Shown here piece after piece: positions 11,615-22,135 of a stretch of DNA of 64,000 nt. The stretch lies in NCBI GenBank assembly GCA_030710605.1, contig CP092870.1, positions 19,134,684 through 19,198,683 of the forward strand. Direction: 5' to 3'. Below the pieces are notes generated by a model, which saw nothing but the letters and a program-made list of their open reading frames with translations, had not been told where the DNA came from and did no database searches. This DNA is from Cordylochernes scorpioides. Taxonomy: Eukaryota; Arthropoda; Arachnida; Pseudoscorpiones; Chernetidae. Within the stretch, counting starts at the first letter, position 1. Each line of letters opens with the position of its first letter. The position numbers and the translations under genes were made by a program.

Positions 11615-11965
11615 AATAAAATAGGCATTTAAAAAAAACGTTCATTTAAATGCACTAAAAAGGAAAAAATAAAATATTTTATCTTCTGTCATTGAGCAAT
11701 TAGATGTATCTGAGTGAAAATATAAGCTGCGGGGGATGATCATCATGAATTTTAAACCTAATGTGATTTAATATGTAGCAACTGATTGGCAATTTTTATA
11801 AGTGTTTGCTATATTTTTACCTCTTCTCTAAATAAGATCGTACACCGCCGCTTTTATTTTCACTTAGATACATCTAATTGCTCAATGACGATGATAAAAT
11901 ATATTATTTTTCCTTTTTAGTGCATTTAAATAAAATATCTTTTCAAAATGGATATTTTATTTATC
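11615..11965. repeat. Foldback (MITE-like) element
   Basis: Two ~100-bp arms (about 11,620-11,735 and 11,852-11,965) are inverted copies, sharing tracts such as CAATTAGATGTATCT. They are separated by ~115 bp of unique sequence, with no ORF inside. Confidence 0.7.
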
Positions 11966-12639
11966 AATATTTTAGTTAGTTTTTAGTCATGAATTTACAA
12001 AACTTAGAATCAAAAGTTATAATATATACGAGATCTTACCAAAATAGTTAAATTTGCATTCAATATTAAAAAACACACACACACGCCCAGTATTATGATT
12101 TACTTATAAAACCATTCACAAACTAGGATAATAGAATATAATGTAATTAATCTAGATTCCTTAAGTCTTCAAAATATCTCTCTAACTATTCGTGTTGTCA
12201 GTTAGAGACTTGAGTCTTTTTGATTTTATTTACAATGGCTGTGCAAGTCCAAGATATTGATAGTGTCAAGCAATTTTATTTCTAGGGATATTTTTCATTG
12301 ATGCCAGGTTGAGATTTATAATTCATAGGCGAGTGGCCGTCTGATTTCTATGTTATCAGAAAGCTGAGCAGATGTAGGGGAGATGGCCCACTGTTTGGTC
12401 TTTATTCTAGTAGTTGGGGTAAATCGATCCTCTTTCAAATTTTCACGGAGTTACTTGTGCGCAGCCATGGCCAGATTAGATGGTTGTTGAAGTGCACTCA
12501 TGTTAGATTCTTGGAAACAAGAGATAAAAATTATTTGCGTGAATCTTCTGAGATTGCTGGTTGTATAATCCATAATGTATAGGTCTTTCGATAGATTCTG
12601 TGTGATCTGAGTTATTTTATTGTAGGTAACTCTTTAACG

Positions 12640-13110
12640 CTGGAAATATTTTAAAAGACAGTGTATACGTTAGAAGGTGCAGCGAGCTTAGCTCTGGTCT
12701 GCTAGTTCATTTCCCAGAATACCGCTGTGACCTTTGACACAGCAGAGTTGAACATTGGGTGTATAGTGGGGTAGACTGCATTTAACAGACAGAGTCAATT
12801 GGCAGTCTGAGGCAATTCGGAAGTTTACACGCGCAAAATCTTGATATCCTTAGTCGTCTAAAGAACAAAGGTTTATTCTTGGAATGTTGAATATTCGTGT
12901 TATCAGCCGCTCATTACGCTACAGAAACTGCTGCGCCTATTTTATTCATTTTAAAGGGAATATAAAAATTCTATGTCATATACCTGGCCATCACAGTCAG
13001 CTAAAAGTTTGATATTTATTAATTTTGCTTTGTTAGCTGTTTTAAGCGAGTATACAAAATTTAATACTTCTATGTGATCTGGGTTTATAACAAAAATCGA
13101 TCGCAAGAAT
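12640..13110 (-). pseudogene. Non-LTR retrotransposon RNase H relic
   Basis: On the - strand, 12,691-12,738 translates to VKGHSGILGNELAD, the conserved C-terminal RNase H motif of I/Jockey-type LINEs (consensus around W-x-P-G-H-S-G-I-x-G-N-E-x-A-D). Flanking translation is weakly RNase H-like but broken by stops. No RT domain was found in frame. Only a fragment remains; the exact clade cannot be set. Confidence 0.6.
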
Positions 13111-13119
13111 TGAAAGGAA

Positions 13120-14097
13120 GAATGGAAATTAGTTCATTCCCGACCACATTTTTATAGAATGCTGTCCGTTCAAGACATCAAATTATTATATCATGAAAAT
13201 AAGAGACATTTAGGCCAGAAAGGCTATATTTTTTCGAAGTTTCGACAGAATTCTTTTCTCTTCTCCAGGAAAATAAATCCTTTGGCAAGACGTTATAAAT
13301 ATGTTTATAGTTGTAGGAGCGTCTCGCGGTTATACAACATCTAAATCATGAGTGAAATATTTAACTCACCAGCAACTATGACCGTGAAAAATAAAAATAC
13401 AATAGTAGAATGAAATAAATAAAATATTGATAATATTTACAAAGATTTCACATTAAATTTGAGATTTATTCTAGAATTTTCTGACAAATATGATCAGGCT
13501 GGTAAGGCTGGTTTGATATTCAATTCTCTACAGAATGTTCATTCGTTTATAATTGCCACGTTTGGACTTTATTGATTGTTGGGTCGCGCTAAATTTAACT
13601 ACTCAGAATTTTTTTGTCTTCCTTAAATAAAAGGGAAATTTTCAAATAAATGAGACTAATCCATCTCTGTGTGCTATAATTAATAAGGAAGCATCAACAT
13701 TTTCTTTCTCTAATTAGGATTTCTATTTGAAGTAAGTGTGTGTTCAGTTAATCTTCTTGAAACCTTAAGTTTATTTATAGATTCGAATCCTTTATTGTGA
13801 AATAAGACTTTTTTTTTTCTAATATCATTCCCTCTTATTTACCTTGCAGTTTGTCATATAAAATCTTAATGAGCTTCCTTATTAAAATCTGAAATGGAAT
13901 TTAATATTTCAAATCTTTATCAATTCGTGATTACATTTATAACAAGGAAATGAAGATGAATTATTTTTAAAATTCTAAAATATATTTCTATCTATATATT
14001 CACCTTAAATTTAAATGTATTATTTATATATATGGTATCCGTTATATTCACGCTGATTGCTGTGTTATGGCGTAGTTTATTGATATTCATGTTAACA
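13120..14097. other. AT-rich intergenic; no gene seen
   Basis: No recognisable ORF or RNA. Around 13,195-13,265 is a degraded version of the GACACTTCGGCC...TTTCGAC repeat end seen better at 25,985-26,070. Confidence 0.4.
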
Positions 14098-14310
14098 TTT
14101 ATTTATTTATTACCAGTTGCAAACAAGACACGCTATATCCTATCTGGGTAATTGCGCGTGAAACTATTTACAATAATTGTAGTAGAGTAGGTAACAGAAT
14201 TATCAAAAAGAAAACACACACACACACACACACAAACAATTAAGAAACAGATCATTGAATAAACATATACATTAAACAAATAAGCATAATATTAAGTAAA
14301 GATAGGGCTG
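14098..14310 (+). repeat. Dispersed repeat 'R', copy 1
   Basis: Starts TTACCAGTTGCAAACAAGAC and contains GTAGTAGAGTAGGTAACAGAATT, interrupted by an (AC)n run at about 14,213-14,236. It recurs at 41,255-41,600 (+) and 60,775-61,110 (-). No coding capacity seen. Confidence 0.75.
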
Positions 14311-14324
14311 CCTGGCCGGCATTC

Positions 14325-14495
14325 ATATTTCTATGAAAAATAGACACTTCGGCCAGTTAGAGTTTTTTATTTTCTCTACGTTTCGACAAAAATCTTTTGT
14401 TTTTTGACGAAGACAAAATATTTTTGTTGAAACGTTGAGAAAATAAAAACAACTCTAACTGGTCGAAGTGTCTATTTTTCATAGAAAAATATTAA
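14325..14495. repeat. Near-perfect palindrome of a hammerhead-type repeat end
   Basis: Arms of about 65-70 bp read TTCTATGAAAAATAGACACT one way and its complement the other. The centre holds TTTCGACAAAAATCTTTTG and its counterpart GACAAAATATTTTTGTTGAAACG. It appears to be two repeat ends joined head-to-head. Confidence 0.7.
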
Positions 14496-15499
14496 GTTTA
14501 AGATTTTATTAGGTTTATTTGCATATATAGGTTTAGATTGCTATATAAATTCGTTTATCTTTAATTTTAGAGTAGTAGACTGTTCGTTGGTACCTTAAAA
14601 CAACTTCTACTTCCCTCTTTTGGCAAATATTTTTCTAACGCGATAGTATGATATCAACATAGTCTTAATTACATATTTCTAGTTACTATTTTTAATTACT
14701 ATATGCAAAATATGACATCGAATGTTTAATTTGCGTGCTTTCAAATGTTTAATTATGTAAATTTCACGATGATTAATATATAATTTCAGATTTACACGCA
14801 ATTATCCTAATTGTGGATATGGCGTGTCTTTACAACTGTTAAATAAATAAATTAAAATAACATGGTATTAATCAACCAATCAAGTTGGGCCATTAACCAA
14901 TCAGCCTGCAAAGAATTTGTAACTCAATAGTTGGATCGAGCAACGAAGTTCAATATTGAATATAAGATCGTTGGTTCGATTCTTTAAAGTTTTCTTTTGT
15001 TTAATATAAAATTAAAAGGTAATGCAGAATCTTTTGTTTCAAACTATGTAAATTTGAAATATGTAAATTTTTCTAACAATTAGTTTTACCTTGTTGGCAG
15101 GTTAGTTAATTTTTTTTCAATTAAGTCTGATATTGGATATTGCTGGATAAAGTTTTGTTTTCTATCAATTCAATCATTGAGACGTTTTTGGTGGAGTTGC
15201 TGTTCGTATCTCAGTAAATCCAGTGTCTAGCAAAAGAAGAAGTCGACGTCTACAAAGCCTACCTTAGATGAAAAAATATAATAAGAAATTTTCATAAAGA
15301 ACGAAATAGACATCTAGGCAACTTCTAAGATTCCCACCATTTGTCTGCAACACCCAGATTACGCGATGATCTCCTAGCCACCCATCCCCAGGCCCCTCCA
15401 ACTGTGCTTTGTAAATATTCCGCTTTATACGTCCATCGGGGCACAAAAATCATTCATTTTGGTTAGCAGCCCCGTAAATTAAGATATTTCCGTCTGCAA

Positions 15500-15589
15500 C
15501 AGCCCAGAAATCCTCCTATACCCAAAATACTTAAGGAAGTTGCACCTTTTAGCATGTATATTGGGATTCAGACAATAAATATGAAATAT
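15500..15589 (-). repeat. MITE 'C' copy 1, left part (split by the PLE insertion)
   Basis: ACTTAAGGAAGTTGCACC and TTGGGATTCAGACAATA match the 27,073 and 43,548 copies. The rest of the same copy continues after 22,444, on the far side of the PLE. Confidence 0.7.
15577..15589. repeat. Target-site duplication, left
   Basis: AAATATGAAATAT, repeated at 22,432-22,444, brackets the PLE composite. Confidence 0.8.
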
Positions 15590-15913
15590 TAAGTAGAACT
15601 GCTCTTCACTGAAAGTTAATAACGAGTTTACAAAGTGGGAAGAGGAGCTTCTTTTTATTAGCATGAACATAAGCTTTCGGACACATCGTCCTTCATCAGA
15701 TAAGAGTAATAAACGCGCTGAGGATCCATATATACACAAAGCTGAAAAGAAAATTTACATAACTGCAAAAGATAAAAGTATTTAAAGATAAAAATAAAAA
15801 TAAGAACCAAATATGCTAAAAAAGATTATAGGGATTAAATGCTAATAAATCTGGACTAAGTACATATGCACTATGAATGGTGTTAATCAAGGGCAGGCAA
15901 ATGCAACCTAAGG
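15590..15913 (-). repeat. PLE pLTR (downstream of - strand ORF)
   Basis: Same sequence as 19,428-19,780 in inverse. Contains a hammerhead motif. It extends about 28 bp further than the right-hand end of the insertion before meeting the target duplication. Confidence 0.85.
15654..15713 (-). ncRNA. Hammerhead ribozyme motif, PLE pLTR (copy 1)
   Basis: Same motif as 19,628-19,687, read on the - strand: CTGATGA, stem II GGAC/GTCC, GAAA and AGCTT with paired TTTATTA/TAATAAA outer strands. Confidence 0.65.
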
Positions 15914-18259
15914 CTATTCACATAACATATGGTATTGTTCTGGTATATCTATATGCCTGTTGATGCTGTTTGTTTTTATTGACACAAATGCCTCTAGTAA
16001 AAGTCTTTGGTACTTATTATTGATATTGCTGTATAGAATGGATGGCTTTGATAGATTGAATGTATGACCGGTTTGTATAGAATGACTGTAAATAGGGGAA
16101 TTTAGGTTTTTATTAGAGACGTTTCTGGAATGCTCAACCATTCTGATGGCGACGGATCTACCCGTCTCCCCGACATAAGTGGCATTACATTGGTCGCAAG
16201 AGACGGAATAGACAGCACCACCAGAACGGAGAGCATTCGCATGAAGGGAAGATCTGGTAATGGGGTGTCGGATTAGTGTGGCGATGTTAGGTGGGTTCTG
16301 GAAGTATGTTGTAATGCCATGGTGCCTTAAAAACCTGGCTATGGTGATAGACTGGGGGCAAAAAGGAAGGGAGCAAATATTTCTGTGTATAGCTGGAGCA
16401 CTGTTGTGGTGAGGGTCATGCATGTGTTTAAGAATGAAGGGGGTCGGGTAGCCGGATTTGGATAAATATGAAAATATTTTAGCCTTTTCTATTGTTTGGA
16501 ATAACGGGAGGGAACAATGAGTAAAGATACGTTTAGTGAGAGCTCTAACTGTATTGATTTTGTGTGATGTTGGGCAATGTGATCGGAAGTTTGTGTGGTG
16601 TGGGGGTGTGTTGTTTTTATAGTATACTGTGGTATGGAAACTGCTGGGGGTGCGTATGACTAGTGTATCTAGGAATGGTAGGACTGAGTGATTTTCTGTT
16701 TCATGGGTGAAGGCTATGTCTGGGTGGAAGGAGTTGAGGTCAGATAGGATGTGAGAGGCAGATACCTCACTTACCAAGCAAAAGGTATCATCGATGTACC
16801 GCCTCCATAGAAAGATGTCTGAAGAATGGCGTGAAGTGATCCATTGGTCTAGTGACCTCATGACAACCTCAGCCACCACGGTTGAGAGGGGGCTACCCAT
16901 GGGGGAGCCCTTGGTCTGCTTGAAAAACTGGGTATCAAATGTGAAGGTGGACATGCCTAGGCATATGGAAGTGAGCTCGACAACCGTCTCCGCGGTGAGG
17001 GTGTCTAACAGGGGGGCATTTTCGAGGAAAGTGCGTAAACTATTAATGATCAAGGGGTGGGCAAGTGAGAGATATAGAGACGTTACATCGAAAGAAACCA
17101 TTATGGACCTGGGGGGAGGTGTGAGGCTGGTGATATAGGACACAAACGAGGGGGAGTTTGCAATGGTATATTCCCATGGGGGAGACTGTAGAAGGGGGGT
17201 CAAGAAGTTGGACAAAAATTTTGACAGGGTATATGCCGGAGAGAGATGGTAAGATATGATTGGTCGGAGGGGAACATCGGGCTTGTGGATCTTTGGAAGG
17301 CCGTAAATGTAGGCTATTTGGGCGAGGTTAGCTGTGAAGTCGTTATATTGCTCTTTAGTGATCTGCTGAGACCTTTTTAATCTTAACAATAGCAAACGGA
17401 AATTCTTAACGGATGTTTTATGATCCTGTTCAGTGATGGCAGAAAAAATGGAGTGTTGGTCGAGAACGTTTTGCATTTTTTGCTTATAAACTGTGGTGTT
17501 GAGAATTACGGTTTGTGAGCCTTTATCGGATTTTGTTATGACTATGTCTCTATTGCGTTTAAGACGGGAGATAACCCTGTTCATGGCTAGGGACGGTTTA
17601 GGGATATTGTAGGGTCGTTGAAGGGTGGAGGTGACAAAATGTCTGATCCTATGGGTGTCTTGGTGGTTAAGGCCTCTGAGAGCGGGTTCCACACCAGCTA
17701 AGATGCGAGGAATATCAGAAGGCCCAGGCAGTCTGTATTTTAGGCCCAATGCCAGAATCTCAGCATCAGCAGATGGCAAGACATAGTCCGAGAGGTTGAC
17801 CACTCCTTGGGGTGACTGGGGAAGATGGGCTTCTACTAGATAGGCAGGGAAGTTGTACTTCTTGATCCAGTGATGAAGCTTGGAGTTGTGACGTTGCGTT
17901 ATATCGTTCTTCTGGAGCCGAATGTCCCTTGTGATGGATTGCAACAGATCGGCCATTTCTGGATTGGTTAGTAGCTGAGAGACCAGAAAGATCAATCCCT
18001 TGACGGACTTAGAAATAAATCGGATATTGGAATGGCAACCTTTGATTCTAGACGATAACAGGTGGAGTTGGGCGCGGCGTATGACGACGGATGAAAATGG
18101 ATTGCGAACAGGATCCCTGATTCGCAGGGATGGAGGTATAAAATCAGCCGTTTCACACAGTTTGTTAAACTTCAAATGGAGGCGCCATCTTGACAACTGT
18201 AACGATTTCTTTCGTAACTGATAGGTATAACGAGGTAGGTCTTCAGCGGAAGGATTCAT
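15914..18259 (-). CDS. Penelope-like element RT / GIY-YIG endonuclease
   Basis: 781 codons, the normal length for an endonuclease-positive PLE. The protein copies element RNA at a nicked chromosomal site. Residues ~240-260 carry the PLE signature SDKGSQTVIL. YGLPKIHKPDVPLRPI is at 319-333, the first catalytic aspartate at 391 (SFDVTSLY), QTKGSPMGSPLS at 448-459 and YIDD at 488-491. The C-terminus holds a Penelope-type GIY-YIG nuclease: VYSVSCDQC with a zinc-like C688/C691 pair, YVGETG at 695-700, H710, and a distal glutamate at about 756. No stops or frameshifts. The translation is identical to that at 19,790-22,135. The first ATG lies about 40 bp inside the leader after the pLTR. PLE reverse transcriptases are related to telomerase RT. 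Confidence 0.95.
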   Translation of the reverse strand: MNPSAEDLPRYTYQLRKKSLQLSRWRLHLKFNKLCETADFIPPSLRIRDPVRNPFSSVVIRRAQLHLLSSRIKGCHSNIRFISKSVKGLIFLVSQLLTNPEMADLLQSITRDIRLQKNDITQRHNSKLHHWIKKYNFPAYLVEAHLPQSPQGVVNLSDYVLPSADAEILALGLKYRLPGPSDIPRILAGVEPALRGLNHQDTHRIRHFVTSTLQRPYNIPKPSLAMNRVISRLKRNRDIVITKSDKGSQTVILNTTVYKQKMQNVLDQHSIFSAITEQDHKTSVKNFRLLLLRLKRSQQITKEQYNDFTANLAQIAYIYGLPKIHKPDVPLRPIISYHLSPAYTLSKFLSNFLTPLLQSPPWEYTIANSPSFVSYITSLTPPPRSIMVSFDVTSLYLSLAHPLIINSLRTFLENAPLLDTLTAETVVELTSICLGMSTFTFDTQFFKQTKGSPMGSPLSTVVAEVVMRSLDQWITSRHSSDIFLWRRYIDDTFCLVSEVSASHILSDLNSFHPDIAFTHETENHSVLPFLDTLVIRTPSSFHTTVYYKNNTPPHHTNFRSHCPTSHKINTVRALTKRIFTHCSLPLFQTIEKAKIFSYLSKSGYPTPFILKHMHDPHHNSAPAIHRNICSLPFCPQSITIARFLRHHGITTYFQNPPNIATLIRHPITRSSLHANALRSGGAVYSVSCDQCNATYVGETGRSVAIRMVEHSRNVSNKNLNSPIYSHSIQTGHTFNLSKPSILYSNINNKYQRLLLEAFVSIKTNSINRHIDIPEQYHMLCE

Positions 18260-18642
18260 GATGAATTCCAGGATAAAAAGCGTAAAAATGAGCGAATTAA
18301 GTAGAACTGCTCTTCACTGAAAGTTAATAACGAGTTTACAAAGTGGGAAGAGGAGCTTCTTTTTATTAGCATGAACATAAGCTTTCGGACACATCGTCCT
18401 TCATCAGATAAGAGTAATAAACGCGCTGAGGATCCATATATACACAAAGCTGAAAAGAAAATTTACATAACTGCAAAAGATAAAAGTATTTAAAGATAAA
18501 AATAAAAATAAGAACCAAATATGCTAAAAAAGATTATAGGGATTAAATGCTAATAAATCTGGACTAAGTACATATGCACTATGAATGGTGTTAATCAAGG
18601 GCAGGCAAATGCAACCTAAGGCTATTCACATAACATATGGTA
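18260..18642 (-). repeat. PLE pLTR (upstream of - strand ORF), truncated
   Basis: Starts abruptly in the last codons of an upstream ORF copy (about five codons plus stop remain) and then continues through the pLTR to the - strand ORF. The junction with the + strand truncated copy is at about 18,642. Confidence 0.85.
18362..18421 (-). ncRNA. Hammerhead ribozyme motif, PLE pLTR (copy 2)
   Basis: Same motif as 19,628-19,687, on the - strand. Confidence 0.65.
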
Positions 18643-19427
18643 CAGAAAATCACTCAGTCCTACCATTCCTAGATACACTAGTCATACGCACCCCCAGCAG
18701 TTTCCATACCACAGTATACTATAAAAACAACACACCCCCACACCACACAAACTTCCGATCACATTGCCCAACATCACACAAAATCAATACAGTTAGAGCT
18801 CTCACTAAACGTATCTTTACTCATTGTTCCCTCCCGTTATTCCAAACAATAGAAAAGGCTAAAATATTTTCATATTTATCCAAATCCGGCTACCCGACCC
18901 CCTTCATTCTTAAACACATGCATGACCCTCACCACAACAGTGCTCCAGCTATACACAGAAATATTTGCTCCCTTCCTTTTTGCCCCCAGTCTATCACCAT
19001 AGCCAGGTTTTTAAGGCACCATGGCATTACAACATACTTCCAGAACCCACCTAACATCGCCACACTAATCCGACACCCCATTACCAGATCTTCCCTTCAT
19101 GCGAATGCTCTCCGTTCTGGTGGTGCTGTCTATTCCGTCTCTTGCGACCAATGTAATGCCACTTATGTCGGGGAGACGGGTAGATCCGTCGCCATCAGAA
19201 TGGTTGAGCATTCCAGAAACGTCTCTAATAAAAACCTAAATTCCCCTATTTACAGTCATTCTATACAAACCGGTCATACATTCAATCTATCAAAGCCATC
19301 CATTCTATACAGCAATATCAATAATAAGTACCAAAGACTTTTACTAGAGGCATTTGTGTCAATAAAAACAAACAGCATCAACAGGCATATAGATATACCA
19401 GAACAATACCATATGTTATGTGAATAG
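18643..19427 (+). pseudogene. 5'-truncated PLE ORF (C-terminal 261 codons)
   Basis: Enters the ORF at residue 521 (TENHSVLPFL) and is identical from there to the stop, keeping the whole GIY-YIG domain but none of the RT catalytic residues. The apparent upstream start codon lies in the inverted pLTR, so the ORF is fortuitous. The position (partial copy, pLTR, full copy) is the typical PLE tandem arrangement. Confidence 0.9.
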
Positions 19428-19789
19428 CCTTAGGTTGCATTTGCCTGCCCTTGATTAACACCATTCATAGTGCATATGTACTTAGTCCAGATTTATTAGC
19501 ATTTAATCCCTATAATCTTTTTTAGCATATTTGGTTCTTATTTTTATTTTTATCTTTAAATACTTTTATCTTTTGCAGTTATGTAAATTTTCTTTTCAGC
19601 TTTGTGTATATATGGATCCTCAGCGCGTTTATTACTCTTATCTGATGAAGGACGATGTGTCCGAAAGCTTATGTTCATGCTAATAAAAAGAAGCTCCTCT
19701 TCCCACTTTGTAAACTCGTTATTAACTTTCAGTGAAGAGCAGTTCTACTTAATTCGCTCATTTTTACGCTTTTTATCCTGGAATTCATC
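19428..19789 (+). repeat. PLE pLTR and leader (internal)
   Basis: Lies between the truncated copy and the full + strand ORF. The last ~50 bp (from ACTTTCAGTGAAGAGCAG) are leader sequence absent from the right-hand terminal pLTR. Confidence 0.85.
19628..19687 (+). ncRNA. Hammerhead ribozyme motif, PLE pLTR (copy 3)
   Basis: Core boxes CTGATGA (19,642-19,648) and GAAA (19,663-19,666) flank stem II GGAC-GATGT-GTCC, with one extra A before the stem. Stem III is the minimal palindrome AGCT, then T (predicted cleavage after 19,670). Stem I has a short proximal helix, an internal loop, and a distal TTTATTA/TAATAAA helix. Type I hammerheads with tiny stem III are known from PLE terminal repeats, where they are thought to act as dimers. 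Confidence 0.7.
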
Positions 19790-22135
19790 ATGAATCCTTC
19801 CGCTGAAGACCTACCTCGTTATACCTATCAGTTACGAAAGAAATCGTTACAGTTGTCAAGATGGCGCCTCCATTTGAAGTTTAACAAACTGTGTGAAACG
19901 GCTGATTTTATACCTCCATCCCTGCGAATCAGGGATCCTGTTCGCAATCCATTTTCATCCGTCGTCATACGCCGCGCCCAACTCCACCTGTTATCGTCTA
20001 GAATCAAAGGTTGCCATTCCAATATCCGATTTATTTCTAAGTCCGTCAAGGGATTGATCTTTCTGGTCTCTCAGCTACTAACCAATCCAGAAATGGCCGA
20101 TCTGTTGCAATCCATCACAAGGGACATTCGGCTCCAGAAGAACGATATAACGCAACGTCACAACTCCAAGCTTCATCACTGGATCAAGAAGTACAACTTC
20201 CCTGCCTATCTAGTAGAAGCCCATCTTCCCCAGTCACCCCAAGGAGTGGTCAACCTCTCGGACTATGTCTTGCCATCTGCTGATGCTGAGATTCTGGCAT
20301 TGGGCCTAAAATACAGACTGCCTGGGCCTTCTGATATTCCTCGCATCTTAGCTGGTGTGGAACCCGCTCTCAGAGGCCTTAACCACCAAGACACCCATAG
20401 GATCAGACATTTTGTCACCTCCACCCTTCAACGACCCTACAATATCCCTAAACCGTCCCTAGCCATGAACAGGGTTATCTCCCGTCTTAAACGCAATAGA
20501 GACATAGTCATAACAAAATCCGATAAAGGCTCACAAACCGTAATTCTCAACACCACAGTTTATAAGCAAAAAATGCAAAACGTTCTCGACCAACACTCCA
20601 TTTTTTCTGCCATCACTGAACAGGATCATAAAACATCCGTTAAGAATTTCCGTTTGCTATTGTTAAGATTAAAAAGGTCTCAGCAGATCACTAAAGAGCA
20701 ATATAACGACTTCACAGCTAACCTCGCCCAAATAGCCTACATTTACGGCCTTCCAAAGATCCACAAGCCCGATGTTCCCCTCCGACCAATCATATCTTAC
20801 CATCTCTCTCCGGCATATACCCTGTCAAAATTTTTGTCCAACTTCTTGACCCCCCTTCTACAGTCTCCCCCATGGGAATATACCATTGCAAACTCCCCCT
20901 CGTTTGTGTCCTATATCACCAGCCTCACACCTCCCCCCAGGTCCATAATGGTTTCTTTCGATGTAACGTCTCTATATCTCTCACTTGCCCACCCCTTGAT
21001 CATTAATAGTTTACGCACTTTCCTCGAAAATGCCCCCCTGTTAGACACCCTCACCGCGGAGACGGTTGTCGAGCTCACTTCCATATGCCTAGGCATGTCC
21101 ACCTTCACATTTGATACCCAGTTTTTCAAGCAGACCAAGGGCTCCCCCATGGGTAGCCCCCTCTCAACCGTGGTGGCTGAGGTTGTCATGAGGTCACTAG
21201 ACCAATGGATCACTTCACGCCATTCTTCAGACATCTTTCTATGGAGGCGGTACATCGATGATACCTTTTGCTTGGTAAGTGAGGTATCTGCCTCTCACAT
21301 CCTATCTGACCTCAACTCCTTCCACCCAGACATAGCCTTCACCCATGAAACAGAAAATCACTCAGTCCTACCATTCCTAGATACACTAGTCATACGCACC
21401 CCCAGCAGTTTCCATACCACAGTATACTATAAAAACAACACACCCCCACACCACACAAACTTCCGATCACATTGCCCAACATCACACAAAATCAATACAG
21501 TTAGAGCTCTCACTAAACGTATCTTTACTCATTGTTCCCTCCCGTTATTCCAAACAATAGAAAAGGCTAAAATATTTTCATATTTATCCAAATCCGGCTA
21601 CCCGACCCCCTTCATTCTTAAACACATGCATGACCCTCACCACAACAGTGCTCCAGCTATACACAGAAATATTTGCTCCCTTCCTTTTTGCCCCCAGTCT
21701 ATCACCATAGCCAGGTTTTTAAGGCACCATGGCATTACAACATACTTCCAGAACCCACCTAACATCGCCACACTAATCCGACACCCCATTACCAGATCTT
21801 CCCTTCATGCGAATGCTCTCCGTTCTGGTGGTGCTGTCTATTCCGTCTCTTGCGACCAATGTAATGCCACTTATGTCGGGGAGACGGGTAGATCCGTCGC
21901 CATCAGAATGGTTGAGCATTCCAGAAACGTCTCTAATAAAAACCTAAATTCCCCTATTTACAGTCATTCTATACAAACCGGTCATACATTCAATCTATCA
22001 AAGCCATCCATTCTATACAGCAATATCAATAATAAGTACCAAAGACTTTTACTAGAGGCATTTGTGTCAATAAAAACAAACAGCATCAACAGGCATATAG
22101 ATATACCAGAACAATACCATATGTTATGTGAATAG
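19790..22135 (+). CDS. Penelope-like element RT / GIY-YIG endonuclease (second full copy)
   Basis: 781 codons, translation identical to the - strand ORF at 15,914-18,259, including YIDD (488-491) and the GIY-YIG motifs (684-756). It is preceded by a pLTR plus a truncated copy and followed by the terminal pLTR, so this copy has the complete tandem context thought to be needed for PLE transcription, with the pLTR acting as promoter. It is the best candidate for an active gene in the window. Confidence 0.95.
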   Translation: MNPSAEDLPRYTYQLRKKSLQLSRWRLHLKFNKLCETADFIPPSLRIRDPVRNPFSSVVIRRAQLHLLSSRIKGCHSNIRFISKSVKGLIFLVSQLLTNPEMADLLQSITRDIRLQKNDITQRHNSKLHHWIKKYNFPAYLVEAHLPQSPQGVVNLSDYVLPSADAEILALGLKYRLPGPSDIPRILAGVEPALRGLNHQDTHRIRHFVTSTLQRPYNIPKPSLAMNRVISRLKRNRDIVITKSDKGSQTVILNTTVYKQKMQNVLDQHSIFSAITEQDHKTSVKNFRLLLLRLKRSQQITKEQYNDFTANLAQIAYIYGLPKIHKPDVPLRPIISYHLSPAYTLSKFLSNFLTPLLQSPPWEYTIANSPSFVSYITSLTPPPRSIMVSFDVTSLYLSLAHPLIINSLRTFLENAPLLDTLTAETVVELTSICLGMSTFTFDTQFFKQTKGSPMGSPLSTVVAEVVMRSLDQWITSRHSSDIFLWRRYIDDTFCLVSEVSASHILSDLNSFHPDIAFTHETENHSVLPFLDTLVIRTPSSFHTTVYYKNNTPPHHTNFRSHCPTSHKINTVRALTKRIFTHCSLPLFQTIEKAKIFSYLSKSGYPTPFILKHMHDPHHNSAPAIHRNICSLPFCPQSITIARFLRHHGITTYFQNPPNIATLIRHPITRSSLHANALRSGGAVYSVSCDQCNATYVGETGRSVAIRMVEHSRNVSNKNLNSPIYSHSIQTGHTFNLSKPSILYSNINNKYQRLLLEAFVSIKTNSINRHIDIPEQYHMLCE

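Noticed and set aside
14880-14995. Possible tRNA/SINE head with GGTTCGATTC box
   Set aside because: The B box is present, but acceptor and anticodon stems do not form.
16794-17138. 114-codon ORF opposite the PLE gene (and 20,911-21,255)
   Set aside because: Antisense shadow of the RT ORF.
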